64,000 bases of DNA from Gelatoporia subvermispora B. Taxonomy: Eukaryota > Basidiomycota > Agaricomycetes > Polyporales > Gelatoporiaceae. Of this stretch, positions 1-13,006 are shown in pieces (position 1 is the stretch's first letter; each line of letters opens with the position of its first letter). Location: assembly GCA_000320605.2 (NCBI GenBank), contig KB445791.1, positions 1,406,298 to 1,470,297 on the forward strand, read 5' to 3'. The notes beneath the pieces are model-generated. The model was not told the origin of the DNA. It saw nothing but the letters and a program-made list of their open reading frames with translations, and searched no databases. The translations under genes and the position numbers were made by a program.

Positions 1-3000
1 TCGACTACCATGCAACGCCTGTGGGTATCATGCATCATGAATTGTCAAATATACTCACTTGTATCGATATCTTGCGTGCAACGCGCGATGATACGGGAAA
101 CAGGCGTCTTGTCAAGCCACCTGTGGACAAGGCGATATCGACACGTCATGAACGATCTACACGACCCCATTTGCACGTACCTCAGCGTAGCGCCAAGTAC
201 AGACGTAATCAGCTCTCGATGGATCTTTCTGGATGCCCTGATGCCACCAATGACCGAAGTCATCCATGTTAAGGGGAACATAGCTGTGAGAATTACAAGG
301 GTTGCGGAGTAGATGCTCAAGTAGCTGAGAGATGGTTAACACGGAACGCACAGATAGACTCGAAACGTAATTTGCTCACTAAGCCACATGCACGTCCTTT
401 GGGTCGTGCTCTTCATATTGCTGTGCCCAGTAGCCGAGGAACCAGATTTGCCCGGCGGTGATACAATTTGTCGCCAAGATACCTCCTGCAATCCAAGTCC
501 AGAAGAGGATTGGGTGGGATCCACCTACAGATTTGACATATAGTTTCACTGTAATGCGTGAGCACACTGCTGTAGGTCTATCAGTCAGGAACTTACTAGC
601 TGGCCATCCTACATGCCCAACTTCTACCTCTTCTTCAATAATCAATTTACCGTCCTTGCGTGCAGGAACATTTGGTTCGACCTCGTCAACCTCATGTTCA
701 GCCTTGTTCACTTCTTCTTTCTCTTCCTGCAGTTCTTTCGACAATTTCTTGTTCTTTGCCAAAGCCAAAGCCAACGAGCCCATACTTGCGATCCGTCCGT
801 CTGTTCCCAGAGACACGACGAAATCCGCAATTGGACTGGCGATTGCCACGTTATGCGTCTATAATTCTACCTTCATGTTGGCTCACGACGCTGATCGAAC
901 AATCCACTTACCACCAGAATAACCGTCCTCCCACGTACCAAATCACCATTGAAACATTTGTCCACAATCCATTTCGCTGTGTGCACGTCAAGAGCTGCCA
1001 AGACCTACGCACATTCAGTATGAACATCCTGTTACTCGGGATGGGCAACCTCACGTCGTCCAACAGTAGGATCTCCGCCGAAGAGTATATCGCGCGTGCG
1101 AGCGTGACTCGTGCCTATAACGCGCATTCACGATGAGTGTCGCGCGGATCTAGACGTCTGGTTGCTAACCTTCTGACCGCCACTGAGGTGCGTATGTGCT
1201 CAGTAAATGCCAGCTAGGGCGAAATTGACCTTACCTGAGCGTCAATCCCTTTTCGCCGACTTCTGTCATGTCACCGGCGTCGAACAGACTAAGGTCACGT
1301 TGCAGAGCGCATTGTTCGATAACTGTTACTCCATACGTAGCTGTATTGATTTGAATACCGGAGAAAATATACCTTTGTTATAGCGTTCCTCATCATATGG
1401 ACTTCCGAATATGATATTGTCCTACCAGCTGTCAGTTAGCAAGTGTCATCGAAATATCGTGGTTGAAAGGCACTCACCCTGATGGTCTCATTTTGCACCC
1501 AAGACTCCTGCGCAGCATATGCTACACCTCCTTCGCGAGGCAGACTGACGTATGAACTCGGGCCTGCAGGGATATAATGCATCTCGCCTGTGATAATGCA
1601 TGAGTATGCTTCGATATCCTCACCAAGGACCCCCGAACACACCAAGGAGGGCCATGAGCAATGAGGTCTTCCCGGAGCCCGTCGGACCTACAATGAGGTT
1701 GAAATGACCGCGCTCGAAGACAAGGTCCTCCTCGACGCGAAGCGTGAACTTGCGCCGCGGAGGTCCGGGCGTCAGTGTGCCATCGCTCTCGTTGGCCCAC
1801 GTGAACGCAGCTTCGCGGATGCCAATGACGCCCGGTGTAACCTCCGCAGCGGGAACGAAAGCATGACCTTCCTTGATGGCGACAAAATTGTCCAGTAGCT
1901 CCGTCTTCGCATCGGAGAGGAGTTAGCATGCGAAATATCTAAAAGAGTCGGTACAAACTTTGTACAGGAAATCATGCACACGCTCCAAAGATACCTTGCC
2001 TGACAATTGTTGCAAATTAGCAGCTACATGAGTCAATAATGCTGACGTGTGTACCTTGGATGATCAAAGGAATGAAGTCCGTGGTCACGAACAAGCACTC
2101 CCGAAGCATGTCAAACACTTCCAAGGGTTAGTCACATACCACTACATAAGAGAGGTCGTACACATACGTGCCATGGACGAGAAGATCTTCGAAGCTAGCA
2201 AACACATTTATTAGTCACATATCATATTTCCGTGTCAAATAAAGTATACCAGACAGTTGTTGCTTCATGATGATGGTCTAGGCGGAGACGACTGAGAATC
2301 TGATGATGCAACATGCTCAGAGACGTACATAAGTGTAGAAGGTGCTAAGCATGGTCAGCAGAGGAATCACATAGCTGATCACGACCGTTAGTATGACAAG
2401 CACCAGACATCGCAGGATTGCTTACTTCGATATGTTCACAGACAGGGTGTAAATTTGGTACTTCTTCTGCCAATCGAGCTCATCCTGTCGCTTCTCACCG
2501 ATCTGCTCAGCGGTTCGAGGTTCCCAGCCGAAGAGTTTGATCATGCGAATGACATTCATGGCTGTCTGGCAATAAGATTGAGCATGTCGAAATGGATAGG
2601 GACGTACTCTCAGTGACTGCTTGGGTACGAGCATCGGTCCTCTTCATTTTCTCTCGCTGGACTTTCTGTGTGATGTTCGTGATGTACCCGGGGATTGGAA
2701 ACAGCGCCAACATCGTTGCGAGTCCCACGAACGAGCTATAGAATAATAATCACAGGCGGGAATAGAATAAAGAGTAGTACAATTCACATACCTCCAACCA
2801 AGCACGTCGTAGAGGAACCAGATTGAAAGGCTAACTTGTAGAGGAGCCATGATGACTTCAGGCAAAGGTCGGTTCAGCTATTAGATGTGGGCCATTACAC
2901 CTCACTCACTCAGAATCCAGAGATCCTTCGCAGCTGTAATCTTCTCCATATCTACAGTGACGAGGTTGTTTAACTTGCCCACGAGATTCGACCTCTCGCC

Positions 3001-4889
3001 CTCAGGTGTAGTGGCACGTTTCTCGTCTTTCTTCTGCTTCTTGCCAGACGAGTCGGCCCCAACGCTGCTCGCGCGGACTGTCTCCTCCTCGCTTGTTGAG
3101 CTATCCAGGGTGAACTCGACGACCGACGCGGTGTCGGGTGTGGTCGACGCGCTCGGGGCGACAGAACTAGACGACTTGTCATCGTCCGCCTTAACTCGAA
3201 TGCGGAGCGCGTGGTCGAAGACAAGCGATGTGATAATGGCCTGGATGCGCACCGAGACCCTTGTCTGTAGTGGAAGGATTTTAGATTCTTCGGCAAGCAG
3301 GAGACAGAAAAAGGGGGACGTACAGTGTAGAAGATGTACCACTGGAAAGCTATCGATCCGATGAGGGGTCCAAAGAAGAGCCACATGATCCAGACCCAAG
3401 GGTATACAACGGCTCCTTGACCGCCAGTCTCCATATACCTGATGGGCGACCTGTGAGCACGTGGGTTCCCCAATCACGGTTCACACTGACGCAAGGAGCT
3501 GTCTGATCCCGATGGGACTCGCCAGTCCCGTGAGCACCTATGGGGTGTGTGAGCTTTACAATACATAGTCATGCAGTGCAGCGGACCTTGATTACAATCA
3601 TGGCATTCACGATCAGGCATTCTTTGGCTGCGGGTGACAGATCAAAAGTTAATTCTGATATATAAATCGAGGTCTCTCACGAAATACTCTGAGCAGGCCC
3701 CAGAACATATGTCTGTTCGTCTTCGCCTGGAATGGATCCAGTTGCTATGCAGCAGATGTTCAGCAACAAAAGCCAGAGCGTGTTTCATGTACTCACAGGG
3801 TAACTCTTCTTGATGAGCGTCTGGACCAGGTCGTAATCCGCATTAGGAGGAAGCTTTTCTAGCTTCAGATGAGGCGTCTTGTACGCCTCCCAAATGAGGG
3901 GATCTAGCCAGAAGTAGACAATCAAGGACATAATAGATGCAGTCTGCTCCGGGCTTGGCTCTTGTGGGTCCTAACGAACGTTGGATAAGCAGAGTGTCGC
4001 GAAGTGTAAAGCGTAAAGATCGACCTCAGGGTCCAGCGGAATATACTGCCGCGGAGCAGTCAAGGGAATGACAACCCCTGCTACTGTCAAAAGAGCGACT
4101 TTCACCCAAAGCACCCATCCTTCGCTTGCGTCGAACGGAGAGAGGGAGTAGGTTGCGAGAGGCCAGACGTCCCTGTACATATACACACCCCATGTTACTG
4201 CCAACAGAGTTGCAAGGTGCCGACAAGCAATTCTTCTGGTCGTTTGGCCTCCAGCTATGGTTGCAGAGGACAAGAGCAGCGCAAGCACCTGGGGTCCATA
4301 TTTTCAAAACGCACACAAGGCAAAAACACTTTCACTCTCACTTACGTATACCACACAAAGGCTGATGTTGATCCACATGCTCTGATTGGAGGCTCCGGAG
4401 TGCGCCTTCCGAAACCCGGACGACATCACTGTGACGATAGAAAGAGCAAGCAGCGCTACAACTGAGAGTAAACGAGCAAGGCGAAACGCGAAGATCATAG
4501 GTCCGCCGAGGTCGTCCACATGCCTCCGAATATGAGACCGTTCGTCAACTCCGGGTGCGACGACAGTGTCAGAGCTTGCGTCGTCGGCGGAAACGGTGTG
4601 CGACGCGGACAACTTGGAATGCAAGAACTTGACAGGTCTCGAGTGGATCGTGATGTGCAGGAGCAAGAGTGCAGCAGAAAGCGCGGCTGCGCCAGCTGGA
4701 ATATAGAGGGAATTCCTCCAGACCCTTCGTGCTACGGGTTAGTTGCTACGATGCGCCGTGAGATCAGAGCACTCACTCCGGCTCTTTCGGAAACGCGTGC
4801 GCTTCCGCGTTTTGCGCTCGGAGCATATCCGGGCTGAAGACGACTTGGAGCGATGAGACGAGGTCTCCTAGTGGTCGTAGTGCACCCAT
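1..4889 (-). CDS. ABCC/MRP-type ABC transporter, C-terminal half missing at window edge
   Basis: ATP-driven exporter of the multidrug-resistance-associated (ABCC) class, expected in the plasma or vacuolar membrane. The start at 4889 opens with MGALRPLGDLVSSLQ. It is followed by an N-terminal block of hydrophobic helices (about 4700-4000, TMD0-like) and the linker motif DYDLVQTLIKKSYP near 3800. Membrane domain 1 spans about 3700-2280. The first nucleotide-binding domain has Walker A GPTGSGKTSLL (near 1670), signature LSGGQKARVTLARA (split by introns, 1190-1100) and Walker B ILLLDDV followed by LAALDVHTAKW. A charged Lys/Glu linker at 620-780 leads into membrane domain 2 (helices at 560-170). 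The gene is cut by the left edge, so the end of membrane domain 2 and the second nucleotide-binding domain lie outside. At least a dozen short introns interrupt it. The class is secure. The substrate cannot be read; Yor1-like or vacuolar conjugate export are both possible. Confidence 0.9.
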
Positions 4890-5811
4890 GGTGGTGGCAG
4901 CTAAAGCAGGACGCGCGTCGCGATCACGATGAACCTTGCGTGTTCATGTACGGATGTTGGGAATATCCTCGGCGCGTAGCTCGTCAAACTCGATAACAGT
5001 GCGGAGGCGAGACCACTAGTGACTCACTGCATTTTTGGGAATGTAGAAAGCGGGCGCCGACGAGATTTTACACCGAGCAAGTGCACTACAGACCAGTGGC
5101 GGACTGATGCGCGAACAGCTCAGAAGCGTTCCCATTCTGGAGAAACCACGTCCAAATCGCACTCGTAGAATATTCATTGCACAACCGCTAAGCGTATATA
5201 CAGAAGAACTCGAATATGACATTTCTGCGGAGAGGCACTGGATAGAAACAAAATGTTCGTATAGAGCTCGGCCGGCGCGAACAATGGCAAGCATTGGCAA
5301 ACGTGATAAGGGTCATCGGTCATGAACGCCAGAAGAGGCAAGGTCAGGGAAGGCCTAAGGGGCTGACACCGCGGACATAGATCTATGTTATCGGTTGGAA
5401 CATTCAGAGGATACGTTCAGCGCTGAGCCAATGTATCGCTTCCTGAAATCATGATAACATTGTGTGGGCATCTTCGTCACCTGCAGCATGCCCTGAAGTC
5501 GAAATGTTTTTGAATGTTCTTGGCATGTCCGGTCACGTGCCTCACCCGAAATCCCTGGACATTTTTCATGTTCGGAGTATATTATCGAAATGCTCTCAGT
5601 TGGAAGCAATTCGAAGTACCCTACAATGTTCCCTGACTGCAATCAACGAGTGCGTTGGCTCAAATCCAAGCATGTTCTTAGAGTTGTTCAGATCATAACA
5701 TCGATGTTTGCCCGCAGTGTGAGAAGGCACGCAGTAGCGGCGGCAACGCCACAACGTCTCGGGTGACACGGACCCCCGGGACAAGGCACCGAACAGGCGG
5801 AAAAAACACTA
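4890..5811. other. Intergenic stretch without recognisable gene
   Basis: This lies upstream of the ABC transporter start and ends at the tRNA gene. Short open frames occur on both strands, but none has a recognisable domain, a signal peptide or exon-like continuation. It presumably holds the transporter promoter. I see no repeat or RNA gene in it. Confidence 0.5.
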
Positions 5812-5894
5812 GCCCACCGCGAGGGTCGAACTCGCAGCCTTCAGATCACCCGCTAGTAAGAGTCTGACGCTCTATCCGATTGAGCTAGGCGGGC
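5812..5894 (-). tRNA. tRNA-Lys(CUU) with a 10-nt intron
   Basis: Read on the minus strand, the gene starts GCCCGCC and ends GGTGGGC, giving a seven-pair acceptor stem with one G-U pair. The D arm is TAGCTCAATCGGATAGAGC. The anticodon stem TCAGA/TCTGA encloses the loop CTCTTA...A, so the anticodon is CTT (plus-strand positions 5858-5860). The T arm is GCGAGTTCGACCCTCGC. Ten extra bases (5847-5856) sit directly after position 37, the canonical place for nuclear tRNA introns removed by the SEN endonuclease. CCA is not encoded, as expected for a eukaryote. The internal A and B boxes match RNA polymerase III promoters. Confidence 0.96.
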
Positions 5895-6073
5895 GATATT
5901 GATGGGTGGCACCATAGCAATATCGATGTGCATACAGTTCCACCGGCAGATGATAATGCGTGCCTTGAGATAAGCACGTGGTGTTGAGAGAGGCCAAGGG
6001 CAGTCCTTGGCTTTGCGGGGTTGGTTCGTCGTCCGAGCTTGGGTTCATTTCTCGAGTCGTCCTCCAGTGCTCC

Positions 6074-9000
6074 ATGTCTGGCTCCTCCGACGCCCCTTCT
6101 GCATCCCGTACCTCTCTCGACAACCCCCACGATGCGATGGCCCTCTTTGACTTACATCTGAAATTCCTCTCCGAGAGTTACCTCACCTTCTTCCAGGAGC
6201 GGTGAGCATGTGAATCTCTCCGTTTCTCGCGCACTCCTGCTCACAATTTGCCCTTTCGCCCTGCAGCAAGAGGATTGAGGAAGCATAGTGCGTCATCCAG
6301 CTGCCCTTACTATCTCGAAATGCACACCGCTCTCCAGCATCGACGCGCTCGCACGGCTGCACCGCAGGGTCAAGGATATTGATGTATCGTTGGACGACCG
6401 TGGCGAGCTCAGCACTGCCCGTGCTGCGTGGGGGGAGGTCCGTGACAATGTCGAGCGAGGTGCGTCACTCCGTTCCTGTGGTGTTTACCCGATCTCAATA
6501 GTCTTGCAGAGGCCGATACCCGCGCCGCGTTCCTGGGCACACTGACTTCAGACGTCATCAACCCGCTCATCTCCCTCAGGGTGCGTCTCGCCCGACCTCA
6601 TAACACAATGCAGTGTGTATAACACTACTGTATGCGCAGGAAACACAAGACCGGATACGCAAGCGCATCCGCGAGGACCTGAAGGACGCGATAAGTGCGC
6701 ACACCGATTACGCAGAGAATACCCTACCCAGACTCAAGAGAAATTACCTCAAGAAGTGCCAGGAGGTCGAGGTGAGTACCTGTCCCTTCCCACGTTCGAG
6801 CTGTGGTGAAGTAGATTTCGAAGGATTACAGGGCCGCGGCCGCTGCGGCGTCGGCCGGTCCTCTTTCGCCAACTAGTACGCCCGAGCAACTGAACTGGGG
6901 CGCCGCACCGCGCACGAGCCAAAGTGGTCCCACACGCCCGATCGTCACTGCGCCACAGCCGCTCCGCCCACTAGACCGCCGCCCGTCGCAACATGCCGCT
7001 CCGCGCAATCGCTCACCCTCTACCTCGACGGCACTGCAAGATTTAGCACACCAAGGTATGAGTGTATGCGGGCATATCGAGAAATACGTGTAATTTGGCG
7101 CGCACACAGGGAAGAGGCAATTGAATCAACTGAAGACGTTCTTGGATAAGGGCGGGAACTTGAAGGATGGCGGCAAGTCCGACAATGCTCTAAGGACGGT
7201 CAAGGCAAAGAGGGAAGCGGACGAAGCAGGTACGATCTCATGTTCTGGGATGCAATGTGGATGTACGCTGACGTGCTTTGCAGATAAGGAGTACCGGAAG
7301 GGCGTCCATTTCCTCGAGACGCTGAGATTGCGGAGGGTGAAGATCATGGAGTCGGGGTACAACGTGCGCGTGTAATTATAACTGCAGCGGGGACTGTTCG
7401 CTCACGCATATACCCACATAGAGCCTCGAATCCTTCATTCGCGAATCCGCGGAAACCATGAAGTCCATCCTCGAGCGCTACCTCGATAACATGAAGTCTG
7501 TCCATCTCTCTTGCTCTTCCGCTCACTCGCTCACTCACCTCCCTGCTTCATAGAGCAACCGTGACAACCGAGTCCCAGCTCTGCTCGCACGGCCGGCGCA
7601 TGGTCGACAAGATCTCGTCGCAAAAGGACGCGACGGACATCGCGTCGCACGTCCCGCGGTTGATGGCCGCCTCTGCGCCGAAGCCGGTGTACTACTGGAA
7701 CTACACCGTCGGCGAGTGCCGCGACCTAATCTTTGGCGTGAGCCTCGTCGACTACGCGACCGCGCGCGGCCTCGGTGAGGGCGAGGTCCCGAAGATCGTA
7801 TGGCTGTGCATAAGGGAGATCGAGAGCCGCGGGCTCGACGCGGAGGGGATCTATCGGGTGCGTTGCGCGTGCGGTGTGTCTATGAGAATGTGGGGATTCT
7901 GACTCTGACGGTGTGCGGCAGGTATCGGGGCGCCATGCGGCGGTGCAGGAGCTGCAGCACAAGATCGAGAGGAACGAGGCGGCGTTTGCGTTCAACCCAG
8001 CGGTGGACGACGTGTACGCGGTGTCGTCGCTCTTGAAGCAGTACCTCCGTGAGCTGCCCGAGCCTCTGTTCAAGTACCCGCTTCAGGACCGGATACAGCA
8101 TAGTGAGGACCTCGGTACGTCTGAGCTTTCTCGCACGCTTGTTGACTTGCTGATGAGTGGCGGTTGGTTGTGTAGAAGAGCATACGAGCAACAACTTCTT
8201 GCTCTTGAGGTCAAAGCTACGCAGGCTTCCGGCGGTGCACCAGGCGACGTTCCGTGCGATCATCGAGCACCTGTCGCATGTCGCCGCGCGGGCAGAGAAG
8301 AACAAGATGGACGCGAAAAACCTCGCGATCGTGTTTGGGACGTTCATCTTTGGCGAGGACGAGCTGCCCAAAGCGGGCGGCGATTTGTTGCAGGTGCAAT
8401 CGTGGAAGGTGCGCATTAGCAAGCCGCAGACTATATACCGCGTATACTAACTGCAACGGCCTCACAGGACTCACTCATGGAGGATATCATCACACACGCC
8501 AGTGTCCTATTCCGGCCCGACTCCCCTGCCTTACCTGCCGCACCTCTGAACGAACAGGCCGCTCCGATTGCTCCAGGGTCTGTTTACACGAAAGTTTCGT
8601 CAATGCCCCCACCACCTGTCCCTGCACCTACACCTGCGCCGCCGCCGCCACCTGCAAAGGCGCCCCCATCACCGCGGCGCTCGCCCCGCCCGGCTACCCG
8701 CGCACTGTCGCCATCCCCACGCCTTACCTCGCACCCGCTTCCCCCGGAAGACTTCACGCCTCAGCTCCCGCCGCGCCCCGCAGACAGCATACACCCATCC
8801 CTGCGCGCCGGCCCGATGTCGGCCGCGCCGAACCGGCGCTCGCTGCAGCTCCCGCCACGCCCCGCACAGTGGTTCGACGACAGCACGAGTATGACCGTCA
8901 GTGTGAGCGGGCGCTCGGGCTCGGCGGGGTCGCACGAATCGGGTACGGCGCGCACGAATGTCAGCGGGGGTACCGCAGCAGGGACGGGCGTGGGCGGTGG

Positions 9001-9481
9001 TGTGGGTATGGGGAGGAACGGAAAGATCTCACCGTCGTTGCCCCTGCCGGCGCCGTGGCCCGATTCGGATACCGCGTCGTCCTCGGCGGCGGCGTCGACG
9101 ACGTCGCTTGCGCTCAAGACGGAGGGGCATCCGCGTGAGCGCGAGCGGGAACAGGAACGCGAGGTGCAGCCGAAGCGAAGCGAGGAGGACTCGCGAGCGG
9201 GCTCGGATGCGTCGGGCATGTCGGCCCCGGTGGGTGCGCCGAGCGCACTGCGGTTGGGCGCAGGGACGGGACTGTCGAGCGTGTCGGAGCCGGCGAGCGC
9301 GTCGGCGTCCGTGACAACGTTCGAGAGCGCGCTGTCGTCGGGCGCGGCGGCGTTTGCGGCGGCGTCGGCTGCGGCTGCCGAGGCGCGGCTGCGGGATGCT
9401 CAGGCGGGGCGTGAGCAGGAGGAGAGGGACGTGCGCCGGACACGGAGCTTGAGGCATAGTCACCGGACGTCGTCGGAATGA
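6074..9481 (+). CDS. F-BAR and RhoGAP domain protein (Rgd1-like)
   Basis: Predicted GTPase-activating protein that binds membranes through its F-BAR domain and switches off Rho GTPases, acting at sites of polarised growth or septation. The start MSGSSDAPSASRTS is followed by an FCH segment (FDLHLKFLSESYLTFFQER, 6130-6205). Long coiled coil continues through exons to about 7690, including RRVKDIDVSLDDRGEL and KRQLNQLKTFLDKGGN. The RhoGAP domain (about 7740-8480) shows GIYRVSG with the arginine finger, SSLLKQYLRELPEPL and KNLAIVFGTFIFG. The last exon (8470-9481) encodes a disordered Pro/Ser/Ala-rich tail of about 330 residues, very GC-rich, which also creates long meaningless open frames in the other frames. 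About ten introns are present. The domain order matches yeast Rgd1, which acts on Rho3/Rho4; the target here is inferred. Confidence 0.92.
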
Positions 9482-9801
9482 GATGGATTGATTATGTATC
9501 GCTATGACATTTCCTTTCCCCCTCCTCTCTGTACATATGTATGCGAGTGGCTCGTATAAGATACGCGTGTGATGTAAAGGGGTGTGCTATGACTACGATG
9601 TTGGCGGTGGTGAATCTATGATATCAGGATCCGGTTGGGTTACTTAGGTGAACTCTTGTATCAGGACTTTCTGTTGTATTTTACACAGAGCGGTCGTTAT
9701 AGACCGTTCAGTCGTCGAGATCCAGATAGAATATTCCGATAGTGTGAGAGATACAGGGACGCGCGGAATACATTAAGCAATGCAAATGAGCCGATACACT
9801 G
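9482..9801. other. Short convergent intergenic region
   Basis: Shared 3' flank of the RhoGAP gene and the first Pif1-like helicase, which converge here. AT-richer than the coding DNA around it. Nothing else is seen. Confidence 0.5.
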
Positions 9802-12163
9802 TTACAAGCCGTGCCCATGATCCCAGAAATCCAAGTCGTCGTCAATATTGTACCCAATGCTAGCGCTGGGCACCGGGGCTTCGTCTCGTAGGTCCTCGCC
9901 AAGTTCGTGCCGGAGCCATGCAAGAACTGTCCGGCTTGCTCTCACCCTAGAATGCATGGTCAGTCATGAGTATTTGGTCCAGCCGAATAGGTGCTTACCT
10001 GGGTGCATCGAAGTTAAGCACCTCCAGAGTGTCCATGCTCGTCGCCCGCGACAGTGCCACGTATGCTATGACCGGTTTCAGCGACCAGCCATCTTGGAAA
10101 GCTCAGTGAAGAATTGGGGATGCCTGACCTTGTCCTTCCGCAAATGTATTTTTCAAGTTAACCCGTACCCGGGACAGTGTTTGGCCTTGCGACTTGTGTA
10201 TCGTGATAGCCCACGCCAGGATCAACGGGATCTTGTCACAAGCAATCACTTAAGTCATGTTTCACCGTCTTGTAAATGGACATTACCTGACATCGCATCG
10301 CTTCAACCACTCCCTCGACGTCCGTCGCTTCAAACATCTCAGGAGTACACAACAGGGCACTTCCATTGTCGAACACTACATAAGGCCACGAAGAATCGAC
10401 GAAATGACGCTTTTCCTCTTCACGGGCGTAATATCTGAGGTGCGGGGGCAGCTCCCGTTCCCAATCAGGATCTTGACTGGTCCTCGGGAGATTCTGCAGC
10501 GTTTCTTTGGTTTCATCCTTGCTCTTGTCCTTGTCGTCGCCCTGTTGCTTATCGGTCGTCGAAAAAATGCCACGTAATCGGGCTTGTCGACGTGTATAGA
10601 AGCCAACGACACGTCCCAGCGAGCCATTCACTAGTTCACCAGGAACCAGATTCTGCGCGCATAAAGTTCAGCAGCGGGGTCCTCACATAACGTATATGGC
10701 GCGATAGCTGACCTTCACTAGCATTACTTGCGCGCCCTCCTGCACAGTAATTGATACGCAATCCTGTAAGTAATAAGCTGGCATACACACCTTCAAAGAT
10801 ACCATCTGCGGAGCTATTAGTTGCTTCAGGGCGAACTCTACTTTCTTCCTAGGAAATTCGATGCCCTTCACGTCCCTTCCAGGAACGTCTATAGCGCGGA
10901 AGGGATGCGCCTGTCCTGATAATTTCTTGAGACGCACAGCATTACACTGGCGAACTTGCGCCTTCGTTGGGAAGCTGAAGCCAGTGAACGTGAGTCGTCC
11001 ATAGAGCCTCGATCGCGCTCATGAATACTTACAGCTCTGTCGGCTCTATTCCATCGTCATAGCGCACTGGTCGGTCAAGTGCCTGGAATGCTGCGACGAT
11101 GTGTTGGTCCACACGTCCGTAGCGCAGCGTATTCAACATGCTGACAAATCCTATCGTCATTGAAAAACATCAGGCCCTGAACATGTCTCAGATTTCGTCG
11201 AATACCTTCATGTTTCTGTCTAAAGACCTGTTTGAGTAGCAGAGGCCTCCCTATACATTCCTGCCATGCTTTTGTCTCGAAAGCAAAGACCACCGGTAGT
11301 GGATTGCCATTTTCGTCATGGTCAGGGACGGGTGGGAGCTGGCAGAAATCTCCCGACAGAACAAGCTGATTTGAGGTTCAATCAGATAAGTATATCATGG
11401 AGCAGTTCGAATTATTACCTGAATTCCGCCAAATGGCCTGGCACTCCTCCTCAACCTCCGAGCGACTACATCCTGCACTTCTCAGCTAGTACCAACTGAA
11501 ATGTCAAGTACCTACTTACAAGCTTGTCGAACAAGATGCCATCCAACATTGAGACTGAGCTAACCGTCAGCCTATGTGTTCACTGCGGGAATGAACTCTC
11601 ACCTTCATCGATAATGAGAACCTTGCAACCGCGCCAACGCTGCAACGCCCGTGATGCTTCAGTTGGTTCGACATCCATCTCATCATCGGTGCTGAATCCT
11701 TGCTCTTTCCGCCTCCGTCGATATGCCCTATCCTGTCCAAGGATCTTGTAGACCAAAATAGCTGGGCTCTCCTTGCCAAGACCAATCCCAGCCCAGGAAT
11801 GTAACGTCGATCCACCTATATTCACCGCGGCAATACCAGTGGTAGCAGTGATACCCAGTCCAGACGACATACGACCCCCGCACTCCTCGATGACCTTGCG
11901 CAGTAGAACGGATTTGCCTGTCCCTGCAGAAGTTGCATGTAAGTAGTGCCTATCCCTAACAAGAACCTCGATCAACCTGCAGAGCCGGTGAAAAACACGC
12001 TGCGACCACTTTTCACGATGTCTAAGACTGCTTGTTGCTCTTGGGACAGAACTATCTCTATCTGTGATGCTACAGGTCCCTGAGACTGCGGTTTTACGTC
12101 GACTTCCAAGCATGCAGAGGGACCAATAGGTAGTACAGGAACGAAGGTGCTCTGATCGGCCAT
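9802..12163 (-). CDS. Pif1-like DNA helicase, copy A (no hybrid-binding domain seen)
   Basis: Superfamily 1B 5'-3' DNA helicase. From an ATG at 12163 ([14 protein letters not shown]) the model reads [20 protein letters not shown], then Walker [14 protein letters not shown] split by an intron at 11931-11981. Next come [20 protein letters not shown] and SWAGIGLGK, Walker B KVLIIDE (near 11605), [20 protein letters not shown] (near 11340), [25 protein letters not shown] (near 10200) and [19 protein letters not shown] (near 10035). It ends [12 protein letters not shown] with a stop at 9802. All helicase motifs are present without stops or frameshifts once about nine introns are removed, so it looks functional. 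The reading frame extends upstream to 12283, so the start is uncertain. A paralogue of copy C and of the pseudogene between them. A Helitron origin was considered but there is no Rep domain. Confidence 0.85.
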
Positions 12164-13006
12164 AGTCGCCGAGGTGATATTGATAGCATTGAATGGGTCG
12201 CTTCTGAACTGATGATCCTTCATCATACGCAGATACTCAGTCCGTCTGTGCAGTGAGTGGTCGACGCGTCCACAATCTTCCACAGAATGATATTGAGTAA
12301 CACCGTGCTCCTAGGCAGGTGATCGAAGGCAGGCTTGTGGAAGTAAGCGCATGACGCCAAGTTACAGCTGAGCAGCGGACGGCGGAGATATTTACCAGGT
12401 AGAATGCGCCCTCGTAGCAATTCGCGCAGAGTTACTACTAAGTGACTCTGTTCAAGTCTTCTTGAGAGCGAAGTGTTGAATAGCGAAAGTAGCCAGTTGG
12501 GGATTGCGGTTGCCTGAAGGGTTCCGAGTGCACGCGATCGACGCTGAACGTGAGTGCGCACGTTTTTGACGTGCCAATCATGTGATGGCGTTTATCAGGC
12601 GCTCATGTGCAAATCCGCTTACTTCGGAAAACGGTCGCAGGCGGCCAACCACTGTGTGGGAGTGCTCGCAGTCATTTCTCAATTGTACAAAGCCATGTAG
12701 TATGATGCTGGGCTACAAGTACATACTCAGACATGATTTCCCATCTGTAGTCCCATAGTGTTATACGGTGGTCGTGGTCGTTGAATAGGTTTGACTCTCC
12801 CGCCGGTTCAAACGCTCGCAATTGACTGATGTCGGGCACTCGTCGTGTGGTATCGGCGACCTGTGATTTGACCTCGCATTCCATCCACTGAAGCGCTAGC
12901 GTGCTAAACTTTACGCTACGGCGAGCAGTGAGAAATCTCCCTCACGATCGAATCAATTGTTTACCTCTTCATGCGATCGAATCCGTGTAATTCTAGTGTC
13001 TCCATC
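12164..13006. other. Region between Pif1 copy A and the Pif1 pseudogene
   Basis: Holds the upstream region of copy A and the decayed 3' end of copy B. A weak in-frame extension of copy A reaches 12283. I found no recognisable coding sequence further upstream and no counterpart of the hybrid-binding domain of copy C. The C-terminal third expected for copy B is missing here, so a deletion may have joined the two units. Confidence 0.45.

Noticed and set aside
8254..9463. Long Arg/Pro-rich open frames on both strands over the RhoGAP gene's last exon
   Set aside because: They are frame shadows of the GC-rich disordered tail of the F-BAR/RhoGAP protein.
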